Shown here: positions 11,106 to 23,967 of the stretch, one piece after another
How positions within the stretch are numbered: the stretch's first letter is position 1
Layout: each line of letters opens with the position of its first letter
DNA from: Talinum fruticosum
Taxonomy: Eukaryota; Streptophyta; Magnoliopsida; Caryophyllales; Talinaceae
Assembly (NCBI GenBank): GCA_021018815.1
Contig: JAITYX010000012.1
Span: 7,675,001 to 7,739,000 of the forward strand
Reading direction: 5' to 3'
Length of the DNA: 64,000 bases
Translations under genes and position numbers: made by a program
Notes under the pieces: generated by a model
The model's input: the letters and a program-made list of their open reading frames with translations, nothing else
The model's database searches: none
What the model was told of the DNA's origin: nothing

Positions 11106-12194
11106 AGGCAATGAACAATAACTAGCACATATGATTTACCTCCTAAGCTTTTGACAGGAATTTCACCACACAAAGCACTTTGGATGTGGAAACTGTCTTA
11201 AGTGGCTTAAAGGATGATCCGACTTGTTTTCCTTTTATGCATGCCTCATAGACTTTATCTTTCTTAAATGCACAGGTAGGGAAACCTCGACTAATCCATG
11301 AGATGCAAGCTTCTTAATGGTATGCATGCTGATATTCGAGTGAAGCTTTTAAGCATGATAAATCTTGACTAGAATCGAAAGAGGAATGGTGTAAGTTTTA
11401 CCCGACCTCGGACTCGAAAGCTTCGTCTCTTTGGTGATCGCATCGGATATGAAGTAGTTAGTCCGAGTGAATCTTACCTCTTAACCTTTGTCACATAACT
11501 CGTGATATCTATGACTCATCATTCGGAGACGCTTTTAAGCATGATAAATCTTGACAAGAATCGAAAGAGGAATGGTGTAAGTTTTACCCGACCTCGGACT
11601 CGAGAGCTTTGTCTCTTTGGTGACTGCATCGAAATTAAGTAGTTGGTCCGAGTGAATCTTACCTCTTAACCTTTGTCATATAACCGTGATATGCTAAGAA
11701 GGTTGTACTTGAGCCATTTGATAAGGTAAACTAGATCGATCGAATTATCTCCTTGACTAATTCTTCCAATTCTAACTAGATTACCTTTGCTATTGTCTCC
11801 AAATATAACCTTTCCTCCTTTCATTTCTTGTAATTCCGAGAAGAGACTTGAGTCCCCAAACATATGGCGTGAGCATCCACTATCTAAGTACCAGTGACCC
11901 TTTCATTTCGAGTGACTTGCATAATAGAAATAAACTAACCCTTCTCACTTCCTCTCACAAACCTAGTAACTGTTTTTACTGTGGTTCTTTTATGAGGTAG
12001 AGCACTTTTGCGAACCCATATTTGAATAATTTTGGGTTTGGTCCGATTCTCGAGTCTTCTTTCCGAGAGAACTAACTCTCGTATCTCTTTTCATTGAAAA
12101 CCTTTCCTTTTATAAACAAACTGAAAAGGCTTTTTCATGAAAACCGGTCTAGGCTCAATCCCTTTTCTTTGTGAATGAATGGGACCATGCTTAG
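11106..12194 (-). pseudogene. minus-strand copia gag end to integrase start
   Basis: Read on the minus strand, right to left: gag C-terminal linker homologous to 4930-5010, the protease/GAG-pre-integrase region (LFSEL, KVIFGDNS, LLSISRL at 11666-11863), and the integrase start (MCGEIPVKSLGGKSYVLVIV at 10973-11173). It stops at the codons that would precede the first catalytic aspartates. It continues upstream at 29402, where a long insertion is excised in silico. A 184-bp internal duplication adds extra sequence. Confidence 0.82.
11345..11705 (-). repeat. 184-bp direct duplication inside copia GAG-pre-integrase
   Basis: Segments beginning near 11347 and 11531 (shared text CTTTTAAGCATGATAAATC) repeat about 165 bp in direct orientation with few differences, including the stretch TTACCTCTTAACCTTTGTCA at both ends. 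Found only in this copy, not in the plus-strand copia at 5.4 kb. Confidence 0.85.
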
Positions 12195-14667
12195 TGGCAC
12201 CCCGAAACCCACCCTAGGAGTATTACATCGCCGAGTTCCCCGAGAGGAACTCCGAAGCCTACTTAAGATCCGAATTTAGGTTTACTAGTTTTCTTTTAGA
12301 TTTGCGGATGCGTGTATCTATGTTTCAAAAGTTTGTCTCGAAAATTTCGGTAGAGTTCCGTCTATAATATGGCTAATCCCACGGGCTTAAAGCCTTAACC
12401 TCGTACAAAACGCATTTAAAAACTCAACAAGCCACACACTCGGAGTATTCACAACACAAACTCAACAAACCACACGTTCGGAGCAAACACATGGATCTTT
12501 TACTATACATAGTCAAAAAGTTCGGTCCAACATACAATCGATCTTGACAAGTATGAAAACATAAAGCACATAACAAGTCCGGAGATGTCCTATCCATTGG
12601 CCCGCTTCTTCTAAAAGCCAAAAGCAATATATGGGAGTCTTAACTTATGTACCTGAAAGTGTTGGTGAGGTCATGAGCTCCATGAGCCCAGTGAATAACC
12701 TAAACCCAACCCCTAGTTTCACTTTGCACATTAATTCATTATCAAACACACGTAAGTTCACCATTCATTCATAACATGCGATTCGGATCATACATGCTTA
12801 AGACATGCAAGATACTAAACTTATCAACTTACCTAGTGGCACATATGACATCAATTACTCATGAATTCAATCAAAACATACTTCATTCTTCTTTCTATGC
12901 AAATTCATTACATAACCATTCATCATGTAAGTTATCCATCACATAAATCATATCTTACTTCTTACCGTTTAATTTCTTATGAAATCGGGGTTCATTCTTC
13001 TTCTCATTCTTCTTCTTGAGCTTATTCGTGCATTTCATTATTAGATAAATCATTGATTCTTTCTTGCTTATTCATCATGCATAATCATTCATTTCTTCAT
13101 ATCATAATTCTTGGTTCGAGTCATATTCATTTGAATGGAAAGATTATCTCCCGCTCTAAAGACCCAGTTCTTAGAGCCAAAACAATTCGTGGGCTTAGTT
13201 CTTGGGGGCATAACAATTCGTGGCCTCGAGGCAAGCCTCATATAAGCATGCTTATATCACTTATAATCAATATACTTTAAGATATACACGTTATAACATA
13301 AACATATCAATTATGATTTCTAATTAAAGAACTTATTGTTTTATAATTGTGTATTACCGCGCATAGGTAGTTTATGGTTCCTTAACCTTTCTTAATCATC
13401 ATGCACCTCCTAAACTAACAAAATAGCTTCTTAACTTTCAGTTCTTAACTAAATTATTTAATTAGTTTCGATTTTGCCCAAAACAACACATTTTCACTCA
13501 AAACTCCATATCTTCCAAGATACTCATCCAACGCATACCAAAATTTATGGGAAATTGTCATAAATTATTATAAAGCTACAGTAAAAGTTTCAAGAATTTT
13601 GGCCAACACATGAAAGCATAATAATTCAGACATTAGGCAAAACAAGGCAAAAATCTACATTTTGTGATTCCTTTATCTTTTATGATTTTACCTTCTAATA
13701 TATGTCAAGCTAAGTTCATGAAGATTCAAACATATAGCTCAATGATCATGCTTAATAACACTCAAATATTCACGAGTATTCATGATTCATATCTAATGAA
13801 TCACATAATTCACATCATGAATCACAATTAGCGAGTTTCTAAATTCAGTGAATTAGGCCTCTAAGTTCTTCAATTAAGTCTAGGGTTTCCAATTTCATGA
13901 ACGATTTTAAGTTTAATCCACCTAATTCTCTTTAACTTTAGAGGATGAATTCGAATTACTCACCTTTGAATCTTAGTGGTTCTAAGAATTTTAGTTTGAA
14001 TTGAATTTCAAGTTTTGAATTGGGGATTTACTTCTACTTCTTCCTTTTGATTTTCCCCTCCCAGCTTCTTCCTCCTTCTTACTCTTGGTCTTAGTTTCAG
14101 CCCCTCAAACTCTCAATCTCGGTCTCACTCACTCTCTTCCTCTTATTGCTTTCAACCTCTTACTTTCTCTTTCATTTTTCTCTGCTCGTTGTTGTCGAAT
14201 CTCCGGCTCCCATTTTTATTCTCGTTCCCTTATTCTGACTCCTTCTTCCTCCTTCCGGCCCCTCGGGTTCCTCTTAGTTCTGTTTTCCCTCCCTTGCCCT
14301 CGATCCCTCTCGTGCTCTTGTTTACCTACTTCTAAGTCGGGTTCACTCAATCTTTCGCTCGCACTCTTTGGCTTCGCTTCTAGGTCTTGACCCCTCTTGC
14401 TCCTCCTCTCAATCTCTCGTTCATCCTCTCAATCTCGGCTTATGGTTCCTTCAATCCCTCACTCTCTTTGCTCTGCCTCTCCTCTCACTTTTCTCTCGTG
14501 CTTCGCTTCCCTAAGTCTCTCATTCTATCTCTCGCTTCTTTTCCTCTCGCTTTTCCTTGCTTTGTATTCCTTCTTAGAATCTCCCTTTGTCGGGCTCCCT
14601 TATCTTAAGCATTCTTAATATTTCTCTCACTTCCCTCTTTACTCCACATAAGTAGTTTAATTGAGGT

Positions 14668-16681
14668 TGCAGACACCCAAAAAGTGTCGTCCTTTTCTCT
14701 CGTTTTTTATTTGTTGGCCCGATGATAAAATCTCGAATCCTGTTTGAGGATTTAGATCTTAGACTATGTTCGATTGGTGCGACGAAGCAAGTAAACCACA
14801 AAGAACCCTAGTACCACATAAACATCCTTTTCCCTTGGGTCAATCCAAAAATCCCCTTTACTTTTGGACGGTCCAAAACCGGGCCAATCCTCTAGAGACA
14901 ATGGAGTCCAAGGTCGCAGCATCTGGGAAATTCCAGTGCTCGGAATCATGCGTTTCACTTCAGTCCAACCAGACGAGTCGAAGACTTCAAGACGATGATA
15001 GATGCTCTATTTCATGATCACAAGAATCAAAGTGTCACATTTTGGCTCCAAGATAGTCCACCCCGAGACTAGGAGCACGCATCCCGCACCTAAACCGAAA
15101 CTCGCTAAAAATAAAACCCGTCAAAAATGGAAACATTCCATTTTTTGAAAGGTGCAATGACCGGCGCTTGACATCCCAAAACCTTAAGTGGCACACTCGT
15201 GTTTTTCCCCAGAGACTCCTTTGGAATCACGCTAGGGCAGGAAACCTTAGGCAGTCCTTGATGGCCGGCACCTACCTTCCTGGTTCTATCCAATCTTATC
15301 TCTTCTATTCGGTTTAATCTTCACAATATCCCGCCCAATTTTTACTCGCTGCTTTTGGACTATTGGTCGAGCATAACCCTAGGTCATTCCTTCACCTAAC
15401 CTCTCCCTATAAATAGAGAGCCTTAGCTCTCGTTCAACATATGGCTCAACCCTCAATGTTACTCTGCTGAAATTCCTCTATGAGCTACTCGAATATTCCA
15501 TTATGTATTCCGATCTCTTGGTCCCTTTCCAGCCTCTTCCCCCTCTTCTATCCATTAAAACCACATCTAAACCTGAAACTCTATCAGTCATACATCCGCC
15601 TACCTATCTTCACAAATACTCACAAAAACCTCTCGCAATTCACCATCGTCGCATCATGAGATCCGGATCCGAGATCAAGATCAGCAAGTGGGACAACTCG
15701 AGGGCATACATACGATGTTTAATGGTTTATTATTTACTTTTATGCTTTCTTTTATTGCTTTCCATATTATGGACAATTGATGTATCACTTTTAATTCCTC
15801 CCCGCCCAATGTAATCTTTAATTTTCCCTTTGCTTTCTTTTTCGCTTTTACTTTCTTTACCGCTTTCTTTACTTTTTCTTTTATGGCTTTCTTTCATTAT
15901 GTTCGGTTGCTTTTAATTCATTGTATGTTGCTTGCTTGTTTGTTTCACATTATTTTAATTCCTTACTCGAACTAGTAATGGTTGTCTTCGAACGACTGGA
16001 ACAGAAGGATTTATCCCTACATTTCGTACCCTCGCCCCGAATTCGATTCTCGGTTCAAAGACCCATGGAGTCATTTTTAGCCTTTTTTAGTCTTAGTTTT
16101 CCCATACTAAGATTGGAAGAGCAAATTTTTTTATTTTATTTTTGTTAGTTTTTTCATTCCTAAAACCGACTAGCGGCTCCCTCTTTCGATTTACTTCTAT
16201 TATTCTCGCTTCCGGCTATTTCCGATCGAATAGTAAGAAAACGAGGTTCGGATCCGCCAACCAGGGCGAGGCCAAGGCCGATCTCCTCGGCCCGGCCTCC
16301 GGCCGACGCCGGCCACCTCTAGGTGAAGGTCGCCACCTATACCGAGTGGTCGGTAGATGTGGATTCGGTCCAGATTGGTGTTTTCATACTAAAGCTGGTC
16401 CTAAAGCCTCACAGCAGATTTAGAACCCTAATTTTATTAATCTTTCGGTTAAGAATAATATCTCGGCACTTCTCAAAATAATTTCTAAAATAAAATAATT
16501 ATTAAAACCGCCATTCAAACTATGCCTAATCAGATTTAATAAAACTCAAAAATCTTAATAAAAGGTTCATCCCCACATTCCAAAATCAACTTTCTAAAAC
16601 CGTCTTCAAAATCAATCTTTAAAAATGAAACCTAAACAAGTGGGGAAACTCCGCGGGCCCCGGTCGGCCGTTGCTCCTACA
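14668..16681 (+). repeat. 5' LTR of Retand-like element (2,014 bp)
   Basis: Starts TGCAGACACC and ends GCTCCTACA. Contains a TATA box at 15408. It retains a central segment (about 15657-16436) that the 3' LTR lacks. The solo LTR at 35596-37533 also has it, so the full-length LTR is about 2 kb. Confidence 0.92.
15408..15415 (+). promoter_or_regulatory. TATA box in Retand-like LTR
   Basis: TATAAATA followed by GAGAGCC, conserved at 28589 (3' LTR), about 36221 (solo LTR) and, on the minus strand, about 39372. Confidence 0.7.
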
Positions 16682-16684
16682 GAG

Positions 16685-16702
16685 TGGCGATGCCGTTGGG
16701 GA
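16685..16702 (+). other. primer-binding site of Retand-like element
   Basis: TGGCGATGCCGTTGGGGA begins three bases after the LTR. It resembles the TGGCGACTCCGCTGGGGA-type site of Tat-lineage elements, with a few mismatches. Confidence 0.7.
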
Positions 16703-16703
16703 T

Positions 16704-17290
16704 AAATCATTTATTAAGAGGGCGAAACTTGAAAATTTGGGTAATGTGTTTTAATAATGTGCTTGCATTAGGCATCCCACATTTAGCAACCTTTGAACTA
16801 GTTTAAATACTATTTTGGACCCTAGGAAAACTTTATTGTACACCTTGTTTACCCTTTCTCGGAGCGAGGCTCCCGAGTGGTTCCTCTAGGCGGGCCCAAC
16901 TAGGCTTGATTGCCCGAAGAGACAGTACCTCCTCCCTCGTAGCATGCCATCTTGGGCTAAACCTTTTGGTTCACCTAGTGGCACCGAGAATTCTGGTTGG
17001 TATCCTTATCCGTGCAACCCATGGGGAACCAAATTCTCGAACTATGTGTCACCATGTACCCAAACTCTTGAACTCTTTGACCATTGAACTTTTGGACTTT
17101 TAGGTGTCACCCAAACTTCATGTGCATGCATGAATGAGTGTGTGTATTTTAGATTTAATCTTCTACTTGTGAGCCTCTAGGAATAGGTGAGGAGCGCTGA
17201 ATAATCCTTGCATGGGTGCAAAAATAAAAATAAAAATAAAATTTTAACTCGGTCCAATTATGTTAATTTTAGCCAAAAAGTGCAAAATTA
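16704..17290 (+). other. 5' leader of Retand-like element
   Basis: Untranslated leader between primer site and tandem array. Only short open frames (for example 16906-17103). I see no conserved domain. Confidence 0.6.
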
Positions 17291-18150
17291 CATTCCCTTT
17301 TAGGTCGGTCCATTCATTCCATATTTGCATTAGTTAAATCAAAAATCATCTCTCTTAAGGTTGGTCCATGCATTTCATTTTTTGCATTAGCCAAAATAAA
17401 TTTCATCTCAAATAGGTGAGTCCGAATTTTACATTTCATTTCTGCATTAGCCAAAATAAATTTCATCTCAATTAAGGTAAGTCCGCATTTCATTTTTGCA
17501 TTAGCCCAAATAAACCGCATCTCAAATAGGTGAGTCCATATTTGCATTTAGCCAAAGTCAATTTCATCTCCAAATTGGTGAGTCCATATTTGCATTTCCT
17601 TTTGCATTTAGCCAAAGTCAAAAATCATATGAAAATAGGTGAAACCATATTTGCATTTCCTTTTGTATTTAGCCAAAGTCAAAATCATCTCAAAATAGGT
17701 GAGTCTATAATTGCATTCATTTCTCATTAGCCCAATTCAAATTTCATCTCGGAATAGGTGAGTCCAATCTTACATTTCATGTTTCATTAGCCCAATTTAA
17801 ATTTCATCCCAATTAGGGTGAATATATTTCATTTTCCATTAGCCCAATTCAAATTTCATTTCAGAATAGGTCAGTCCAACCTTGCATTTCATCTTGCATT
17901 AGCCAATTCAAATTTCATCTCAAATTAGGTGAGTCCAATCTTGCATGTCATCTTGCATTAGCCAAATTAAAATTCATCTTGAACTAGGAGAGTCTTTCAT
18001 TTTCATTAGCCAAATAAAAATTCATCTCAAATTAGGTGAGTTTGCTTTGCATTTTCATTTCTCATTTAGCCAAAACAAATTCATCTTCCATTAGGAGTAA
18101 TCATCAATGCATTTCAGTTCGCGCCAGCCAAATCATAGAATCGTCCTATA
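17290..18150 (+). repeat. tandem minisatellite array in Retand-like leader
   Basis: About a dozen imperfect units of roughly 55-70 bp, each with the elements GCATTAGCCAAA, ATTTCATCTCAAATAGG and TGAGTCCA. Units differ by substitutions and short indels and become shorter towards the right. An internal tandem repeat amplified in the pol-less form is a described trait of Retand-type elements. Confidence 0.9.
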
Positions 18151-18524
18151 TTAAGGCATAGCATCAATGCATACATTCCTTTCCATTTGTTTTGCATCCC
18201 ATTATATGCATCCAAATAAAAGAGTATATCATTTTTATTTTCTCCTACGATCAGTCTTCCTCGGGTCAAGCACTTAAGCCCCATGTTCCCTAAAAAGTCC
18301 TCCACGACCCAATCCCGAGCGTCCTCTTTTGGGATACAGGATAGGAAATCCTATTCAAGTCGGGAATCCTGATATGAAGTGTCTAGGAAGTAAGAAATCT
18401 ACTTCAACACCGACATAGTCAACACCGATACGTCCCACATTAGTATGTACCACACCAATACGTCCTTCTTTACTAGCAACACCGAGTGCGTCGCCCAAGG
18501 TCAAAACAAAATCCTCCTCTAAAA

Positions 18525-19022
18525 ATGGCCAACCAACTAGAGCAAACTCCCATCATGACCCTGTTCAAAGAATCTGTTGTAAAAATAGAGGCTAAGCTTG
18601 ATGCCCGGAATAAATAGATTGAGTCGATATCGAAACCCTCGGTCTCATTCGCAAAGAACTAGAGAGGAAATCAAAATTCAAAGGCAAAAAAAAAAAAAAA
18701 AAGAAGGAGAAGGATCCCACCTGGAACCTTAGCCCTAGCCTTAGTCCGATCCAAGAATATATTAGATAGACAAGATGTTACGAGAGTCTTCGATGTTCAA
18801 TCACTACTATCTAGCCCAGGGATTCACTTTAATCCCTAAAGGCAAGCTACCCCCTAAGTTTACCATGCCTAACAATAAATTTCATGGAACCGAGAACCCT
18901 CACCATTACGTGAGAAACTTTGTAGTTGCAATGACTTTGAAGAATGTACCGAGAGGATACTTACCACATCATCTTCCCATGGACTTTCGATATCGATGTA
19001 ATAAAGTGGTACAAAGTGCTAT
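18525..19022 (+). pseudogene. Ty3/gypsy gag, 5' part
   Basis: ATG at 18525 (MANQLEQ) starts a gag-like frame broken by stops and an A-rich tract near 18687. From 18775 the text LPPKFTMPNNKFHGTENPHH matches the start of the Retrotrans_gag domain of Tat-type elements. The gene is interrupted at 19022 by the CACTA element and resumes at 25675. Gag would form the virus-like particle. It is non-functional here. Confidence 0.8.
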
Positions 19023-19038
19023 CACTACTAGAAAAAGG
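19023..19038 (+). repeat. left terminal inverted repeat of CACTA element
   Basis: CACTACTAGAAAAAGG, the inverse complement of 25656-25671, directly after TAT. Confidence 0.95.
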
Positions 19039-19044
19039 TTTGTA

Positions 19045-19210
19045 ATGACCACGTATTAATGACCATATATAAAATTTATCGTTAAATAATACTAATAACG
19101 ACAAAAGTGCATTTTCGTTGTCCGATTTTACTTGGAAAAATTATCACTAGACGATGGATTACAAAAATCGTCGTTATTAATATTTACAATATGGTCGTTA
19201 ATGTAAATAG
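19045..19210 (+). repeat. left subterminal repeats of CACTA element
   Basis: Several copies of ATCGTTA, AATAACGAC, GTCGTTATTAA and GGTCGTTAATG in both orientations. Such clusters are the usual transposase-binding region in CACTA elements. Confidence 0.8.
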
Positions 19211-19239
19211 GAGTGAAAATAAAAATAAAATAAAACATT

Positions 19240-22122
19240 TTACTTATAATTTCCCTCCTATGTCAAAATTACTTGCACGAAACTATCAAACCACGCACGA
19301 TCGCTACTTGTCTTCTTTCTTCGTTTGCCTCTAGTTCTTGAATCGCCATTGATGCTTTGCTCTCAATTGCCCTACTCTCAGCCTCTCGCACTACTCACGG
19401 TCTCTGTCTCTCTCGACACTCGATCACCGATCACCGACCACGGACCGCCTCGCCCCCGCCCTCCTCTCTCGCTCGCTCTTACCCTCTCGCATTGCTACTA
19501 TTACGCTCGATCCGAAATCGCTGACCACGGACTGCCTCGCCCTTCGCCCTCCTCATTCACACAGTCTCTCCGACGATCAATTGCTGGCCGCCGACAGCCT
19601 TGCCATTGCCAAAGCCCGCGTTGCCTTATTTTGCGGTTGATTTCCGTGTACGAGGGTTTCGTTCTCCAAATTATCCCCTAATTTTTCGATTAATTTCTGC
19701 TTTGATTTTTAATCTTTATTCTTTTACATGTTGTGCGATTGTGCGTCCACGATTTTGAATTTTGTTAGGTGAAATTGGAGGTTCAAAATTGCTTATGCCT
19801 CGTTGAATTTATGTTCCAATCAAGAGAGATAGATTTCACGTTATAATGGTTTACACTCGATCCGGCTACTATATTGATTGTTGCAGTTGTTCAATTCAAC
19901 ATTTTAGCTTTCGTTGGCATTGTATAGGAAGTTCTATGGCATGTTGGTTTGTTAAATCTATGCCTATCCTTCGCTAACATGTTTTTACTAAAATTGCTTG
20001 GTTTCAATGTTTACTCGACCAAGTTTGGCTTTTCCAGGGCAATCGAATTCTCCTCGGAAGCTGAAATAAGAAAATCACGGAGGGTTAGTATAACGGGGAG
20101 ACAACTTGCAATGGCATCTACACTACTCCATGGGTTTGCCTATAAAATAACGAGACCATGACAATGTAATGCTGCCCATGTCTAGATTTCCCAACCTGGA
20201 TAGGATCCATATTTCGTTGTCTTATTCTATTCAAGCAACATCTTGAGTGGAGTTATAATTAATAAAGAATAGAAAATCAAAATGATAATTTAAAAGGATG
20301 AAATTCAACCATTTCCTCGGCATGCCATGACAATCATGAACTCAAGGAAGCTAGCAATTGTGAATTTGTCAATCGTGGCTCTTAAGATGTTGGATTCCTA
20401 GTGAATGTAGGAAAAGCTTAGACCTCATAAGTCTAGCTAGGAATAAGAGGTCACATGAAACAATACAAGCAGCTAGTATAGCTATATAACTTGTGAGTTG
20501 CGGATGAGTTGGTAATGAAGTTTCATAATTCGACCTCAAAATAAAACCAAACAAAAAAACAAGGGAAGAAAGAAAGAAACTAACTCAATCATACATTAGA
20601 TTTAGCATCTATCTCGAATTGTTTCATGTGCATGTCGCTTCCCCATAGAAGTGTCCTATATATCTACTGTTGTTTATCGGTGGCTATCTTTTCTTGCCAT
20701 CCGGGTAAATCATCGAAGTTTCGTGATTCATGAATTACCCTTTTGATTATGGGCATAGTTTCGAAAATGTCTCTCGAATACTCGTTAAATTTAACTACAG
20801 GGATAAGTCTGTCCTCTATGTTCAACATGCGGTTGGTTGGTATATATATGTCGGAACTCCTAAACCTTTTGCTTGTATTGCATTCTATTCCAGAAAACAA
20901 TATGGGTGGGTACCTATCTCGTTTAATTTATTTGTTGGGCTTGCCTCTCGGATAAACACTATGTGCTAAGTACAAAACCCTAGCCTTGCTAGTTAATCGA
21001 AAGGGTAGCTAAAGCTAAATTGTTCATCTTTCTTTATATCCCGCTGCCTCTTAGTAGAAGGTCCTGTATTTATGGCTTTGTCTTGCTTGCCGACTTTGGC
21101 CTCCGAACCTCAACTACTTTTAATGTTTGGCTAGTGTACATTCTTAATTGCTCCCCGCTCCTCCAAACTATCATTCTTCATATCATTGGTCTTTCTTCAC
21201 CATAATCCATTATGCAGACGGGGTTTGGTGTTGAGTGGTAACGGTTCGAGATATAAATGAGGCATGTTGCCTAGCTACACTTTGTAAACATAACCTAATA
21301 TTACATTGATGTTGTTCTATATATGTCACTTCCTAAAGTTCATTCAAAATTTGCCTCTGGACTAGCTTAGGGTGGAATGACATAGCTATCTTAGCTAGTG
21401 TTGGTTCTTGATGCAATTAGCTAAGTTATGATGAGTGTTTTGGATCTACACCGAAGATATACCTAATTACTAATCGGTGATAAGTTCTAAGCTCTTCCGC
21501 TTTAGAAAACTATGAGATTCTTAATTTTCCGGTGTCTCACTGCATGTTTGTCCACCCGATTCCAGGATTGTTTCAGTCACATAGTAAGCAAAATCTTTCT
21601 ACACATAGATAATAACATTCTCGACTTTGTTGGATTTCCTTGACTTTAACATCTCGGTGCTGGTAGTCACTACAGACTTTTAATACAACTTTTATTAGTC
21701 TTGAGGGGTATGATACATTTTATTGCAATGAATCATGCATGTCCTAAGATTTGAGCGAAGTGGGAAAAGTCTGTTGATTTGTCAAACTTTTTGTTCAAAG
21801 AAATCGATTTCATATATGTGCCTTTTCGGTTGTTTGTTATGATACGATATTAGGCAATCACTTCGAGCTAAAAGTTAATGGATGGATCTGTTCCAATGTA
21901 CTCTTTCTCTCTCTCTCTCTCTCTCACACACACATACACACAACCGTTACAGTATATATTTGATTAAAAACATACGGCAAATCCGAGGCATGAATACTCG
22001 TGTCGTTATATTTCTTAACACGTTGTTATCTTTTTATTAACATTATGCATTGTTTTTGAGTAAGATCCTGATAAAGCCACCTTTCTTTTCGGATATTTAG
22101 CGTCTTTGGCCTATATATCTAG
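19240..22122 (+). other. CACTA interior, left part, no recognised gene
   Basis: A CT/CG-rich stretch (19320-19640), like a 5' leader, is followed by AT-rich DNA with small unrelated open frames on both strands (for example 20664-20900 minus, 20730-20969 plus). A CT/CA dinucleotide run lies near 21906-21945. The first exon of the captured gene (its first membrane segments) might be expected here, but I could not recognise it. Confidence 0.5.
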
Positions 22123-23967
22123 TGTGCAACGAATGATCCAGCAGACCCGTGGGTTTTCAAGTCTAAGAAATACTGTAAAACATCGGGTAAAGGACACCAT
22201 GCCAAAGCAAAGGATTCTAAACTAGGCAGAGAATCTACTTTGTCAAAGCAAAATGTGAATGTTGGAGGTAAGGGGGATAATGCTTTTGATGGGGATGTCA
22301 AGAGCTCTAATGCTAACGCAGTAGATTCGGACGTTGAACACGAAGAAAGAGACAAATTAACAAATTGTTTATCTTGCATTATGGGAGTATTGTGCTTTCC
22401 CTGTGCTTTCCTCTCGCAACTACATAAGTCCATCTCGAAGAATCTTCCGAGCAACATATAAGTGAGGATGGCATGTTCTATTGCAGTTTGTGTGAAGTTG
22501 AGGTATCATCAAATGCTTCAATTTGATTGCATCTGTCACCATCTATCTAAGTTATATATTATTTGCTCGAGTGGAGTTAAACGAGAAAAAATAAAAGAAA
22601 AAGATTTCCCAACGTCTCGTGAAGTAAAAACATACAATTAGTGAAGTGAACATTGTTTGCTATTTACAAGACACTAATTATGTTTAATGTGTGGTCATTG
22701 GATCATTTCCTTAATTTTTGTGATTTTCCCATCTTTCCGTGTTCAAAATGATGTTTCGAATGTAGGTTTACAAGTACAGCAAGCAATCGCAGAGTTTGTG
22801 ATAAATTTGTTGATCATTTTGATCACCATTGCCGGGTATTTGAGGCAGCTTAATCTTCTATTTGTTAGAATTAGTTGCCTTTGCCTTAAAGAAGCTTCTC
22901 ATGTCCGCATTTACTCTTGGATGCAATGGCTCAATAACTCGTATAGGCAAAAGGAACTACAGGCAATTTTTCACCCTCATGATTGGGGCAATTCTATTAG
23001 TATGTAATGACATCAATCATTTGCATATAGAACATGAAGAACTTGAAATGATCATCATTTTATTCATCAATTTAGGCTGTAAGTTGAGGACAGCTTTATT
23101 ATTTGGCGTCTATCTTAGTTTTCAAGATTTCGAAACCCTGCAAACTCTATGGCTTTTTTACCAGGACATAATCATTCATTTCATACCATTATATTTTCAG
23201 CAATCTAGACCTACTATCCCAACAAGCTAGATGTTGAATCAAGAAGCATTTCTATTTTCATGTCATTTTTATTTTAGATAATTATTGACGGTGTGTGAAT
23301 GGCCCCTACATTTTGGGCTTTGAGATTGCAGCTTATTCTTCAACGGTCTCACTGGGATCCTTGTCCTGATTTATTCATTTCTTGAGCACAAGAGATTCAA
23401 TGTAGAGATTATTTCAAAGCTTGGAAGCAGTTTCTCCATGGTGCCTTTTGTAATCGTAGTGGTCGGTATCCCATTCTATATTCTTACATTTATTCTCAGT
23501 AAATTCATGAGCAAATTACAAGTATCCATACTATTATTCTGTCCGACGAGGCTATTAAAGGTTTTATGAGAGATATCCTAATCCTCTTTTTTTTTGTTTT
23601 ATTTTTTAGGTTTGATGGGGTGTGCTTTTATTAATCTAGGGTCCGTGCACTATTTTGGCAATGCTGGATACTCTACCATTGGCTCAGCTTTTCTTCTTCC
23701 ACATTCTCCTCATCAAGAAGGTAAACTAAGTCAACGATTTCAAAAACCCCAACGATTCCGAGTTGCTTATTCTCCTCATCAAGGTTTTCGCTTTTGGCTT
23801 TTCAATGTTGGCAATAACTTATTTTGACCAGCAATATAACCTTCAATTAATCGTTATAGGGAATTAGCACGTACGACTACATAGTTTCTCTAAGGGAGCA
23901 GGAGCAACAAGAAGTAGGAGGTGGACAGAGTCCCCGGATGTCACAAGTTAGCTCTTTTATCGGCCTA
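22123..23967 (+). pseudogene. captured DHHC protein S-acyltransferase gene fragment (6 exons)
   Basis: Palmitoyltransferases of this family attach fatty acids to cysteines of membrane-associated proteins. Exon pieces with intron borders: 22123-22502 (NDPADPWVFKSKKY; EDGMFYCSLCEVE), 22766-22835 (RVCDKFVDHFDHHC, the DHHC core), 22927-22999 (GKRNYRQFFTLM), 23332-23498 (KLGSSFSMVPFVIVVV), about 23640-23720 (LPLAQLFFFHILLIKK) and from 23860 (GISTYDYIVSLREQEQ). Order and text match plant PATs of the PAT19/20 type. Damage: frameshifts near 22436, 22780, 22938 and 23350, a zinc-ligand Cys changed to Phe, and a lost splice acceptor (AG to AA) at 22926. The amino-terminal membrane part is not found. 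It is a transduplicated, dead copy. Confidence 0.9.

Noticed and set aside
14085..14618. Three overlapping plus-strand open frames of 73-101 codons
   Set aside because: CT-rich tract equivalent to the one in the related element at 42.8-43.4 kb; open through composition only.
17290..18150. Possible CRISPR-like array
   Set aside because: Units are contiguous and variable in length, with no constant repeat/unique spacer alternation; it is a minisatellite in a plant retroelement.
22119..22457. 112-codon minus-strand frame
   Set aside because: Antisense shadow of the first captured S-acyltransferase exon.
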